DNA of 10,217 nt. Origin: Bacteroidales bacterium (GTDB taxonomy: Bacteria > Bacteroidota > Bacteroidia > Bacteroidales > Muribaculaceae). Of the stretch, positions 1-7,387 are shown piece by piece. A model generated the notes under the pieces. The model did no database searches. It was not told where the DNA came from and saw only the letters and a list, made by a program, of their open reading frames with translations. A program made the translations under genes and the position numbers. Each line of letters starts with the position of its first letter. Within the stretch, counting starts at the first letter, position 1. The stretch covers positions 1 through 10,217 of the forward strand of contig SFNC01000069.1 of assembly GCA_004554255.1 (NCBI GenBank), in the 5' to 3' direction.

Positions 1-2
1 AT

Positions 3-779
3 ACCTTCGTTGACTCATGCTATAACTTCTATGCCGTAGACCTGCATGGCTATGGGCGCAGCATAAAACCGGGCGAGCGTCCGTATCAGACAAAAAGAAT
101 CTCGGATTATTATGCCGACATAGATTCCACAATAAGCATAATGAAGCAGAACGGCGTGGAGCATATAGTGCTGATGGGCCATTCTACCGGAGGCTTGATT
201 GCGGCGTCGTATATGACATTTGCACCCAACGAAGAAGTTGATGCACTGATACTTAACAGTCCTTTCATGGAGTTTAACATGAAGGGATTCAAGCGTAAGG
301 TGCTTCTGCCGATAATGAGCACATTGGGCGGCCTGTTTCCGAAAATATCCATCGGGCAAGGCGATGACATGGCTTATGCCGAGAGCTGCAGTGCGGATTT
401 CCACGGACGCTGGCATTATAATTATGAATGGAAGACCGCCAAGCCGCGGCCTATAACCACGGGGTGGATTCGTATGATAATGAATGCCCAGTCGGACCTG
501 AAGCATCACACCGAGCGTATAAAAGTGCCTATATTGCTGATGCTCAGCGCAAAGAGCGTGTATGGCGACAAGTGGACGCCCGAGTTCCAGACCGGCGATG
601 CAGTGCTGAATGTTGACGACATACGCAAGTATGGGAGCACATTAGGACTGAATATGACTATTCTGACAGTAAACGGCGGAATGCACGACCTGTTTCTGTC
701 GTCGCCGGAGGTGTGCAATGAACTGTACCACTCTGTGCTCAAGTGGCTTGACAAGAATTTCCCGTATAAGGCTCGGTAA
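3..779 (+). CDS. Alpha/beta hydrolase (serine hydrolase, S33-like), 5'-truncated by window edge
   Basis: The reading frame is open from base 3, with no start codon in the window, and ends at TAA 777-779, leaving 258 residues of the C-terminal part. The visible start has the strand-loop DLHGYGRS typical of alpha/beta hydrolases. It is followed by the nucleophile elbow GHSTGG, with Ser61 of the visible fragment as nucleophile. A likely acid is Asp199 in a TGDAVLNVDD segment, and the catalytic His is His228 in GGMHDLFLS. These three in order support an intact Ser-Asp-His triad of the serine aminopeptidase S33/lysophospholipase-like group. No membrane segment is visible in the fragment, but a signal peptide could lie in the missing N-terminus. 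The substrate cannot be told from sequence; esterase, lipase or peptidase activity are all possible. The gene converges on the minus-strand lipoprotein gene with only 14 bases between stop codons. An internal ATG at 141 is not the start, because conserved sequence precedes it. Confidence 0.9.
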   Translation, partial: TFVDSCYNFYAVDLHGYGRSIKPGERPYQTKRISDYYADIDSTISIMKQNGVEHIVLMGHSTGGLIAASYMTFAPNEEVDALILNSPFMEFNMKGFKRKVLLPIMSTLGGLFPKISIGQGDDMAYAESCSADFHGRWHYNYEWKTAKPRPITTGWIRMIMNAQSDLKHHTERIKVPILLMLSAKSVYGDKWTPEFQTGDAVLNVDDIRKYGSTLGLNMTILTVNGGMHDLFLSSPEVCNELYHSVLKWLDKNFPYKAR

Positions 780-793
780 ATTGGGGTGGGGTC

Positions 794-1603
794 TTAGTTC
801 ACGGCCTTGTCGCGCGCCATCTGCAGAAGTCTTTCGGCTTTTTCGCGGGCGATAAGGGTTGAGCGCAGACTGTCACGGTCGGTGCATAGCTTCCATGCCG
901 AGGCAATACCGCGGCTTTCGGCGGGAGTTACCTTAATTGTGGCATTGCCATTTGTGCCGTATGCCGTAACGGATGCAATCTCGTCGTCATTTTCATAAAG
1001 CTGTTTTGCCAGCGGGGAGATATTTTCCATAGGCACAGACGCCTGTGCGTAATCGGACTGCGGTACATCAATGGTGTAAGCGGCGCCTTGTTTAGTGCTG
1101 ACCTGCAGGCGATTGACTCCTATATTGCGTCCGGTGCCCACGGCGAGTACCCACGGTGAGAACTCGGCATCATCGCCGGTGTTTACGCGCGCCTGTATGC
1201 GGGCGACGCCGTCAACGGTACCGGTGCATCCCTTGTAAACAAGGTAAGGGGGTAGGGACGAGGCTGTTTTTACAGATGTGAATTCACCCTCAAGCGCGGC
1301 TATATTGGCCTGAAAATCAGCAATCTGCTTGTCTAAAGCAGGGATGTTCTGCAGGGTAATGCCCTCCACGGCCTTCGCTCTTGTGGGGATGAGGGCGCGG
1401 CGGATGTCCACCTGGAGAGGGAAAGTGGTAGAGAACGAGTCAATCATAGCCACGGCCTCGGCATATTTTTCGGCCTGCATGGCATTTGTGATTTCGGCCT
1501 GCAGGTTTTCGGCGCTGTCGCGCTGCGCCTTGGCGGCATCACCGCTGCCGCAGGAGGTGAGTAACGAGGCAAAAACAATGCCGTGAATATAGTATTTTCG
1601 CAT
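794..1603 (-). CDS. Predicted lipoprotein of unknown function, 269 aa
   Basis: The ATG start at 1601-1603 is followed by a short basic N-terminus (MRKYY), a hydrophobic stretch and a lipobox LTSC with Cys18. The product should be cleaved by signal peptidase II and lipidated. Residues about 25-110 are rich in Ala, Glu, Gln and Lys and look helical, possibly coiled-coil. The rest (about 120-240) has a beta-like composition with Gly and Val, and the C-terminus is again a charged helix. No acidic export signal of the Bacteroides surface-lipoprotein type is obvious right after the Cys, so it may face the periplasm (weak inference). I do not recognise the family. The gene starts 20 bases after the (p)ppGpp synthetase stop with no clear promoter between them, so it is probably the last gene of that operon. 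No catalytic motif was seen. Confidence 0.85.
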   Translation of the reverse strand: MRKYYIHGIVFASLLTSCGSGDAAKAQRDSAENLQAEITNAMQAEKYAEAVAMIDSFSTTFPLQVDIRRALIPTRAKAVEGITLQNIPALDKQIADFQANIAALEGEFTSVKTASSLPPYLVYKGCTGTVDGVARIQARVNTGDDAEFSPWVLAVGTGRNIGVNRLQVSTKQGAAYTIDVPQSDYAQASVPMENISPLAKQLYENDDEIASVTAYGTNGNATIKVTPAESRGIASAWKLCTDRDSLRSTLIAREKAERLLQMARDKAVN

Positions 1604-1623
1604 AATGGATACTGTTTAAACTG

Positions 1624-3831
1624 TTATTTGTCAACGCGTTTTACTTCCTTGACGCCTTTAACCGTCTTTATTTTCTTAATCAGGGCATTCAGAGCCTCGG
1701 TACTTCCGGTGCCGACAATCACATAGCCCTGGAAAAGACCGTCATGGCTGTTGATGGAGATATTTCTGAGCGACGAATTTTTCTCGCGGCTGATAATGGC
1801 GGAGATATTTGTCACGATGCCGATGTCGTCGTTACCGATAATCTGCAGAGTCGCCGCCATCTGACCGCCGAATTTTCCGCTCCAGCGCACCTTAATCAGG
1901 CGATAGGGATAGCGTTCTTTGATATTCTGCGAGTTAGGGCAATCCGAGCGGTGAATTTTCACCACGCCTTCCGAGGATATGAAACCGAAAACATCATCGC
2001 CGTAGATTGGGTTGCAGCACCGCGCCAGTTTATAGTTCAGGCCTTTTACAATGCCGTCGGCCGAGCCAATCTCAAGTATTTCCGAACTTTGCTCCTCCTT
2101 TGGCGTCTGCATTACAAACTCCTCGGCGCTTACGGCCTTTTCAGCCTCGGCGGGCTTCTCGCTCATTTCTATGTAGCTGTCAACCACGCTGTTGACGTCC
2201 AGAGACTCCTCGCCAAGCTTGCTGAAAAACTCTGTTGCTGTTTTATAACCGAGTTTCTTTATGAGGCGGGTGAGAATCGTTTCGGATATTTCTATCTTGC
2301 GGTTTTTGAAACGGCGCTGCAGCAGCTCCTTGCCAAGTTCGGCATTGCTGCTTTCCTGTTCCTTTATCTCCGCGCGAATCTTGTTGCGGGCCTTAGAGGT
2401 GACAACAAAGTTGAGCCAGTCGCGTTTCGGTAACTGAGTGTTGGACGTCATAATGTCCACAGTGTCACCGCTTTCCAGCTTGTAGTTTATGCGGCAATTG
2501 CGTCCGTTGACCTTGCCTCCGGTGCATTTGCATCCGAGCCCGGTATGGATATTGAACGCGAAATCCAGCACCGTGGCGCCCTGGGGCAGGCGGTATAAGT
2601 CGCCTTTCGGGGTGAATACGAAAACCTCCTTGTTGTAAACATCCATTTTGAGGTTTTTCATAAGCTCCATCGGACCGGTGTCGGCAGTCTCCAGGATGTC
2701 GCGTACATTCTTCATCCACATGTCCAGGCCCTGTTCGGGCTTTACGCCCTTGTACCTCCAGTGAGCGGCAAGGCCCTTTTCAGCGACCTCGTCCATGCGG
2801 CGAGTGCGAATCTGGACCTCCACCCAACGGTCGTCGGGCCCGTACACGGTGATGTGCAGGGACTCGTATCCGTTGGTTTTAGGGATTGAAATCCAGTCCT
2901 TCATGCGCGCGGGATTCGGGCGGTACATGTCCGTAACGATAGAATATGCCAGCCAGCATTCGGGTTTCTCGCGCTCAATAGGAGCGTCAATGATTATGCG
3001 GATTGCAAATAGGTCGTATATGTGGTCTACGTCGGTCTTTTGCTTTTTAATCTTGTTCCAGATGGAATAAATAGATTTAGTGCGTCCTTTTATGTCGAAT
3101 TTAAGGCCTTCTGCTTCAAGTTTTGCTTTAATCGGCGCGATAAAGTCGGCGATGTATGCATCGCGCTTTACCTTAGTCTCGTTAAGCTTTCGTGCGATAG
3201 ACGTAAAAGTAGCTCTGTCAGTGTACTTGAGCGATAGATCCTCGAGTCTTGATTTAATGCTGTACAGGCCAAGTCGGTGTGCCAGCGGAGCATACAGGTA
3301 TCCGGATTCGTAGGCAACCTGAGCTACGCGTTTTTCATCCGGATGGTGGTTGATCGCCTCCATCAGCGCAAGGCGTCCGGCTATCATAAGGATGATTACA
3401 CGGATGTCCTCGGCGAATGTCAGCAACAGCCTTCTGAAGTTCTCGCTTTCAACAGTGGCATGCCTTTCATATAGCGACAGGGCCTTGTTGAGGCGGCTGA
3501 CGGTATCGGCCACATCGGGTCCCCAGTTGTCCTTGACTTTTTCTGCCGAGAGTGCGCCGCCGTGTACGGCTTCGCGCAACAGGAGGGCGGCGACCATATT
3601 ACGGTCGGGGCTAACGCGCCGGCACACGGTTATGGCAGTGTCCACGGCGAGGATAACGGGATGTATCCCGAACCCGTCGCGCACATAAGTATGCGCGACA
3701 TTCTCGTCGGTCATATCCTCGCGCAAACGGCGGATGTCGCCGGGTTTCAGCACCGGGCGCATCAGCATTGCCAGCTCGCGCAATTTGGCGGTCAGCGCCT
3801 CTTTTTCCTCAGTAGTCAGCAATTCGGTCAT
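1624..3831 (-). CDS. relA: RelA/SpoT-family (p)ppGpp synthetase with degenerate hydrolase domain, 735 aa
   Basis: This is a long RSH alarmone synthase transferring pyrophosphate from ATP to GDP/GTP. Domains in order: HD-like hydrolase domain about 25-200; synthetase about 245-365 with GRTKSIYSIW, YDLFAIR (Asp273), RMKD (309-312), NGYESLH and EVQIRT (Glu338); TGS about 400-462; helical domain; zinc-finger-like domain with Cys605-Cys606 and Cys631; ACT about 657-733. The synthetase residues look intact. The hydrolase is not: the usual HDxxED is R86-E87 then H90-G91, and the usual LADRLHNM reads IAGRLALM, so metal and substrate ligands are gone, although His57 remains. The usual His of the TGS GHxC motif is Cys434. 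The frame extends to a TTG at 3835-3837, but ATG 3829-3831 two codons in is the better start. It lies 41 bases after the CPBP protease gene. It is most likely a synthetase-only enzyme working with another hydrolase. Confidence 0.93.
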   Translation of the reverse strand: MTELLTTEEKEALTAKLRELAMLMRPVLKPGDIRRLREDMTDENVAHTYVRDGFGIHPVILAVDTAITVCRRVSPDRNMVAALLLREAVHGGALSAEKVKDNWGPDVADTVSRLNKALSLYERHATVESENFRRLLLTFAEDIRVIILMIAGRLALMEAINHHPDEKRVAQVAYESGYLYAPLAHRLGLYSIKSRLEDLSLKYTDRATFTSIARKLNETKVKRDAYIADFIAPIKAKLEAEGLKFDIKGRTKSIYSIWNKIKKQKTDVDHIYDLFAIRIIIDAPIEREKPECWLAYSIVTDMYRPNPARMKDWISIPKTNGYESLHITVYGPDDRWVEVQIRTRRMDEVAEKGLAAHWRYKGVKPEQGLDMWMKNVRDILETADTGPMELMKNLKMDVYNKEVFVFTPKGDLYRLPQGATVLDFAFNIHTGLGCKCTGGKVNGRNCRINYKLESGDTVDIMTSNTQLPKRDWLNFVVTSKARNKIRAEIKEQESSNAELGKELLQRRFKNRKIEISETILTRLIKKLGYKTATEFFSKLGEESLDVNSVVDSYIEMSEKPAEAEKAVSAEEFVMQTPKEEQSSEILEIGSADGIVKGLNYKLARCCNPIYGDDVFGFISSEGVVKIHRSDCPNSQNIKERYPYRLIKVRWSGKFGGQMAATLQIIGNDDIGIVTNISAIISREKNSSLRNISINSHDGLFQGYVIVGTGSTEALNALIKKIKTVKGVKEVKRVDK

Positions 3832-3849
3832 AATCAATGAATCAAATTA

Positions 3850-3857
3850 CAAAAGTA
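3850..3857 (-). promoter_or_regulatory. Possible -7 promoter element (TACTTTTG) in front of the (p)ppGpp synthetase gene
   Basis: On the minus strand the 41-base gap between the CPBP protease and the synthetase contains TACTTTTG, an exact match to the Bacteroidetes sigma-ABfr -7 consensus TAnnTTTG. It would give a 5' leader of roughly 15 bases to ATG 3831. No good TTTG -33 element sits 19-21 bases upstream; that position falls at the end of the protease gene. It may be a weak or secondary promoter giving the synthetase partial independence from the operon. Confidence 0.4.
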
Positions 3858-3872
3858 CTAATAATCCGACAA

Positions 3873-4736
3873 TCAGCTGTGCTGAAGTCTCTTTTTATAT
3901 CTACGTTGCAGGATAATAATACCAATACCTGCGAGAGCTACACTCATGATTATCAGCGGCCAGCTTACCACGCCGACGGTGTCCACGGCCGAATTTCCCT
4001 GAGCGTCTGTTCCCAGTTCCCATCTGCCGAAGATGAAAATGCTGTTGTTTGCGACATGCAGCAGTATCGGTAGCCACAGGGAGCCGGACCATAATAGCAG
4101 GTATCCGAAGAATGCGCCTAAGAGCAGTCGGGGGAAGAATCCGAAGAACTGCATGTGTATGGCCGAGAATACAAAAGCGACAATCCATATTGCAAGATGC
4201 GGGTTAACGCGGCCGGTGGTCAGCAGTCGCTGGAATGCGCCGCGGAAGAACAGCTCCTCGCTGAAGCCGGCCAGAAAGCCTACAATCAAGATGCTGACAA
4301 TCAGGTTCATGACCGTATGGGGGCCAAGAATTGCGTTAATTCCGGCCTGAGCGGACTCCTCGGCATCGTGCATCCATTTGGCGATACCGGCCATGCTTTC
4401 GGGCAGTTCCAGGTTATGGTTCCACATAATCAGCGCGTTCATGGCGGGGATGGCGGCGATAAGTACGCACAGAGCAATAAAGGCATCCGAGTCCTTCGGC
4501 CTGGAGTCTATGGCCAGGAATTTCGCCGGCAGACGGGTGCAGAACAATGCGGTTACAATGGCAGGCATAATAAACAGCAGCAAATCCTGTACTACGGCCA
4601 TGATGCGCAGCCATGGGGTTGATGCACCGGCCTTTGCCACCACCAGGCCTACGATAAATGCGGTGAGGATATAGCAGAAAAGAGTGATACAGGCGAAGAA
4701 AACGAGACGTTTCCCGAGTGTAAGTGTCAGATTCAT
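3873..4736 (-). CDS. CPBP-family (CAAX/Abi) intramembrane glutamic endopeptidase, 287 aa
   Basis: This is a polytopic membrane protein with about six to eight hydrophobic segments, the first at residues 11-35. The family signature is complete: motif 1 EExxxR as E160-E161 to R165 (SEELFFRG), motif 2 FxxxH as F190-H194, and motif 3 HxxxN as H227-N231. These form the catalytic centre of Rce1-like glutamate intramembrane proteases. A last hydrophobic segment at about 258-275 is followed by a basic cytoplasmic-type tail. The substrate is unknown; bacterial members have been linked to prenyl-protein-like processing, bacteriocin self-immunity and maturation of membrane proteins, and nothing here selects among these. 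The ATG at 4734-4736 is 9 bases after the tRNA methyltransferase stop, so the two are almost certainly co-transcribed. No bacteriocin-like small ORF is nearby, which argues against an immunity role. Confidence 0.92.
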   Translation of the reverse strand: MNLTLTLGKRLVFFACITLFCYILTAFIVGLVVAKAGASTPWLRIMAVVQDLLLFIMPAIVTALFCTRLPAKFLAIDSRPKDSDAFIALCVLIAAIPAMNALIMWNHNLELPESMAGIAKWMHDAEESAQAGINAILGPHTVMNLIVSILIVGFLAGFSEELFFRGAFQRLLTTGRVNPHLAIWIVAFVFSAIHMQFFGFFPRLLLGAFFGYLLLWSGSLWLPILLHVANNSIFIFGRWELGTDAQGNSAVDTVGVVSWPLIIMSVALAGIGIIILQRRYKKRLQHS

Positions 4737-4745
4737 TGTGTTATA

Positions 4746-5456
4746 TTATGTTTTTGGCATTCGTAAATAAAAAGGTTCCACCAGTCGCACATAGTCGTGG
4801 TGCCATGAGCCGTCGGGATTCCGCAGGGGCAATTGCGATTTTCGGAGAGGGGCGTCCTCAGCGGCAAACAGCCACAGCATCCGTTTGTCCGGCTTGCCCT
4901 GTTTAGTGGAAACGCCCGTCATCTCCAAAACGTTCAGGCGGTTAATCCGTGCATGCAGAATTATGTCGGAAGTGTTGCGGCAGTCGGTGATCATAGCCAG
5001 GCGGCCATCGGCAGAGAGGAACTTTGCGGCGAAATCAATCACTGAGAAGGGCGACAGTGCGGCGGCATGTCTTGCTGTGGCACGCCTTGCGTCCGGGGCC
5101 TTCAGCGCTTCGGTAAAGAACGGAGGGTTCGAGACAATGAGGTCAAAGGACTCTTCCGGGGTGTACTCCATGGCGTCGGCGCAGACAGCCTGCAGGCGGT
5201 CGTGCCATGGCGAGGCGGCAAAATTCTCGGCGCAGTCCGTTGCGGCGTCGGGATCCAGCTCTATTGCAGTGATTCGGGCACGGCTGTACCGCTGTGCGAG
5301 AATCAGAGATACGACACCGCATCCGGCGCCTATGTCCAGGATGTTCAGGGCATCTCCGGCGGCTTCAGCCCAGGTGCCGAGCAACACGCCGTCAGTCGAC
5401 ACCTTCATGGCGCATCGACCGTCCTCAACGTTAAACTGTCTGAACTGAAAACTCAT
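4746..5456 (-). CDS. trmN6: tRNA1(Val) (adenine(37)-N6)-methyltransferase, 236 aa
   Basis: This is a class I SAM-dependent methyltransferase of the YfiC/TrmN6 group, which makes m6A at position 37 next to the anticodon of tRNA1(Val). The N-terminus FRQFNV...CAMKVSTDGVLLGTW (residues 5-29) is the family hallmark. Motif I, the SAM-binding loop, is DIGAGCG at 41-47, an acidic residue follows at Glu66 (IELD), and the catalytic motif IV is NPPF at 110-113. Length is normal for the family. The frame runs back to a TTG at 5481-5483, but that codon lies inside the predicted -7 promoter box, and homology begins at the ATG at 5454-5456, so the ATG was chosen. It is the first gene of the minus-strand cluster that continues into the CPBP protease, (p)ppGpp synthetase and lipoprotein. 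Confidence 0.92.
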   Translation of the reverse strand: MSFQFRQFNVEDGRCAMKVSTDGVLLGTWAEAAGDALNILDIGAGCGVVSLILAQRYSRARITAIELDPDAATDCAENFAASPWHDRLQAVCADAMEYTPEESFDLIVSNPPFFTEALKAPDARRATARHAAALSPFSVIDFAAKFLSADGRLAMITDCRNTSDIILHARINRLNVLEMTGVSTKQGKPDKRMLWLFAAEDAPLRKSQLPLRNPDGSWHHDYVRLVEPFYLRMPKT

Positions 5457-5480
5457 GTCTGCAGGAGCTGTTATTTCACG

Positions 5481-5512
5481 CAAAGGTAGTCAAAATGTTC
5501 TCGTTGGCCAAA
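5481..5512 (-). promoter_or_regulatory. Bacteroidetes-type promoter of the trmN6-protease-relA-lipoprotein cluster
   Basis: On the minus strand, a -33 TTTG (5509-5512) is separated by exactly 20 bases from a perfect -7 TACCTTTG (5481-5488), matching the sigma-ABfr consensus TTTG-N19-21-TAnnTTTG. Transcription should start a few bases downstream, giving a leader of about 20 bases to the ATG at 5456. The match in both boxes and the spacing makes this the best-supported promoter in the window. Confidence 0.8.
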
Positions 5513-5546
5513 TATATGTGCGAATTATTGGGGCGTGGCGGTAAAC

Positions 5547-5576
5547 TTTTTGTGGCAATGTCGGTTGATATATTTA
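5547..5576 (+). promoter_or_regulatory. Weak candidate promoter for the porin gene
   Basis: On the plus strand TTTTTG (5547-5552) is followed after 16 bases by TATATTTA (5569-5576), one mismatch from TAnnTTTG. The spacer is shorter than usual. It would start transcription just in front of ATG 5590, leaving a very short leader. It is the best match I see in the divergent region but is only suggestive. Confidence 0.3.
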
Positions 5577-5589
5577 TATAAGCCTAAAA

Positions 5590-6933
5590 ATGAAAACATC
5601 ACACATTATCGCTATTACTACCTTATTGGTTTGCTTTGCCGTTACGCCGGAAATGTATGCAGATGGCCGGAAGTTTGCGGATGATTACCGCAGTTCGCGA
5701 GAGGAATATCGCGATTCGTTGCTGAAGAACCGCAAGGTGATATTTTTGGGCAAGGAGACGCCGGGTTCCGATTCTATTGAGAATCACGCTGAAACGATTC
5801 AGCGGTTTTATTACGACCAGTTCCATCATTTTCAGCAGCCCGACGCACCGTATTTTCTGTTTCTGAGCCGCGATGACAAGCTTGCTATGGGCATGGGCGG
5901 CTGTGTGCGACTGCGTGCGTACTACGACTGGGACGGTGCCTGTAACTCGTCGGCATTCGCGCCGATAATGTTTCCGGTGCATCCGGACCCCACTAATATG
6001 CGTCACTTCGGCACCACTCCGGCGGGTACCACACTGTACTTCAAGGTGATGGGCAATAATAAAGTGATGGGCAATTTCTCTCTGTACATAGAGGGAAACT
6101 TCAATGGCTACAACAGTGTGGGGTTCAAGCTAAAGAAGGCATACGCAGAGATAAACGACTGGACCATAGGCTATGCCAATAGCACATATTCCGACCCGGC
6201 GGCGCTGCCTCCCAGCGTGGATTCGCAGGGCCCGAGCAATAAAATTTCCAATACGTCGGTGCTCGTGCGCTGGATGCCGCGGGTAGGTAAAAACTGGCTG
6301 TTTGCCGTATCTGCCGAGTCTCCCTCAACAGCCGTTGACACGGATGATGTGTACACCAAAAAAGTGTCGGACTGGTGTCCTGACGGTGCCGCCTTTATAC
6401 AGTATGAGTGGGGCCGGACATCGCATGTGCGCCTTGCGGGAATAGTAAGGGCGCTGAATTATCGCGATCTGGTGACCGAGCGCAATCACAAGCTTTGCGG
6501 ATATGGACTGTTGCTGAGCTGCGTAGCTCACCCTCTGTATCAGGTAACTGTTTATGGATCTGTGAATTATGGCAAGGGAAACGGCGGTCTGGGAACCGAC
6601 CTGCTGTTCGGCAAATACGACATGCTGAATGACCCCGAGGTACACGGGCTGATGTACATGCCGCGCTCGTACGGGTTCTGCCTGGGCGTGCAATATGACT
6701 TTAACACCAAGTGGCTTGCCAGCGCGTCGTTCAGCAAAACATGCCTGCTAACCGGACGCCCAACAGACCCGGATGAATACCGATACGGCCTGTCCGGCAA
6801 AGTGAATGCCTTCTGGACATCGGTGCCGCGACTGCAGCTTGGCGCGGAATTTGACTTCGGCCGCCGAGTCAACTACAGTGGTGAGTCCCGCTGGGCCAAG
6901 CGTGTGGGCGCGGTGATACAGTTCTCGTTCTGA
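5590..6933 (+). CDS. DcaP-like outer-membrane porin, 447 aa
   Basis: An N-terminal signal peptide (basic MKTSH, hydrophobic core to about residue 18, likely cleavage after Ala24) precedes a charged helical segment about 27-50, then a beta-rich domain of alternating polar and aromatic residues to the end. The final residues FSF end in Phe, as in outer-membrane beta-barrels. The central EGNF (168-171), the AYAEINDWTIGYANSTYSD block (184-202) and the following GP (214-215) resemble the DcaP porin pattern (EGDF, LRHAY, G-W-F-D, GP). DcaP proteins are trimeric outer-membrane channels, with dicarboxylate-like substrates known in Acinetobacter; the substrate here cannot be inferred. The mature part has seven cysteines (104, 118, 263, 303, 311, 364, 385), unusual for a barrel. 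It is monocistronic, divergent from trmN6 and convergent with the sigma operon. It could alternatively be a related porin family. Confidence 0.72.
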   Translation: MKTSHIIAITTLLVCFAVTPEMYADGRKFADDYRSSREEYRDSLLKNRKVIFLGKETPGSDSIENHAETIQRFYYDQFHHFQQPDAPYFLFLSRDDKLAMGMGGCVRLRAYYDWDGACNSSAFAPIMFPVHPDPTNMRHFGTTPAGTTLYFKVMGNNKVMGNFSLYIEGNFNGYNSVGFKLKKAYAEINDWTIGYANSTYSDPAALPPSVDSQGPSNKISNTSVLVRWMPRVGKNWLFAVSAESPSTAVDTDDVYTKKVSDWCPDGAAFIQYEWGRTSHVRLAGIVRALNYRDLVTERNHKLCGYGLLLSCVAHPLYQVTVYGSVNYGKGNGGLGTDLLFGKYDMLNDPEVHGLMYMPRSYGFCLGVQYDFNTKWLASASFSKTCLLTGRPTDPDEYRYGLSGKVNAFWTSVPRLQLGAEFDFGRRVNYSGESRWAKRVGAVIQFSF

Positions 6934-6973
6934 TGTATTAACTACCACTTTAAGGAAATCACTTGACGAATAG

Positions 6974-7369
6974 TCAGTCCGTAGTATCTTTCGGGCGAAG
7001 TAGGAACAAAGAGAGGTCGTAGGCGTTTACGGCGGCAAAGACGGACGTGGCGCCTACAATGAGCAGTCCCAGAGTGAGATAGTACTGAGACATAAATGAG
7101 ATAAACTGACTGTCGGGCCTTTCGAGATGCATGCTTTCGAGAGCATCGCCGAGGTATGGCAACGTCAGAGAGAACAGCGAGCCTATAAGAAATCCGATGA
7201 AAGCAGCGATAGCTACGGCCTTTTTGTTGCGGCTTCGCTGTTCGGCATTGTGGCGGTGAACGAGCTCCACGCGGTCCATGTTCCGTTGCAACCGGCTCAT
7301 AAACAGAGAGTCGGAAGATAATTCGGGGTCGAAGTTTCCGAACAGATCTTTTATTTTGTCGTCATCCAT
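6974..7369 (-). CDS. Two-helix membrane protein, candidate anti-sigma factor, 131 aa
   Basis: It has a cytoplasmic-type N-terminal region of about 50 residues, acidic at first (MDDDKIKDLFGNFDPELSSD) and then helical and basic (LQRNMDRVELVHRH...RSRNKK). Two membrane segments follow at about 51-72 and 96-117, joined by a short loop, and then a short charged tail. It contains no cysteine, so it is not a zinc-binding ZAS anti-sigma factor. I know of no catalytic motif. It starts 18 bases after the ECF sigma factor stop, and an inner-membrane protein with a cytoplasmic N-terminal helix immediately downstream of a sigma gene is the usual place for an anti-sigma factor. That role is inferred from position and topology only. 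Start ATG 7367-7369 and stop TGA 6974-6976 are clear. Confidence 0.82.
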   Translation of the reverse strand: MDDDKIKDLFGNFDPELSSDSLFMSRLQRNMDRVELVHRHNAEQRSRNKKAVAIAAFIGFLIGSLFSLTLPYLGDALESMHLERPDSQFISFMSQYYLTLGLLIVGATSVFAAVNAYDLSLFLLRPKDTTD

Positions 7370-7387
7370 AATCTAAACGGTTAAAAA

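Noticed and set aside
780..793. Possible shared terminator between the convergent hydrolase and lipoprotein genes
   Set aside because: Only 14 bases separate the stops and I see no inverted repeat followed by a T-run.
1611..1625. ACTGTT direct repeat around GTTTAAAC at the lipoprotein gene start
   Set aside because: It is too short to separate from chance and partly lies in the stop region of the preceding gene; no promoter boxes go with it.
1744..2433. 229-codon plus-strand open frame
   Set aside because: It lies antisense to the clearly homologous C-terminal half of the (p)ppGpp synthetase; no domain or promoter supports it.
3832..3837. TTG start two codons upstream of the (p)ppGpp synthetase ATG
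   Set aside because: The ATG at 3829-3831 is the more usual start and the extra two residues add no homology.
3873..4736. CPBP protease as a bacteriocin immunity protein
   Set aside because: There is no small bacteriocin-like ORF or ABC exporter nearby, and the gene sits in a housekeeping-type cluster.
5457..5483. Nine-codon N-terminal extension of trmN6 from TTG
   Set aside because: The TTG lies in the -7 promoter element and family homology starts at the ATG at 5456.
6934..6973. Possible terminator between the porin and the sigma operon
   Set aside because: The 40-base gap shows no convincing stem-loop or T-run on either strand.
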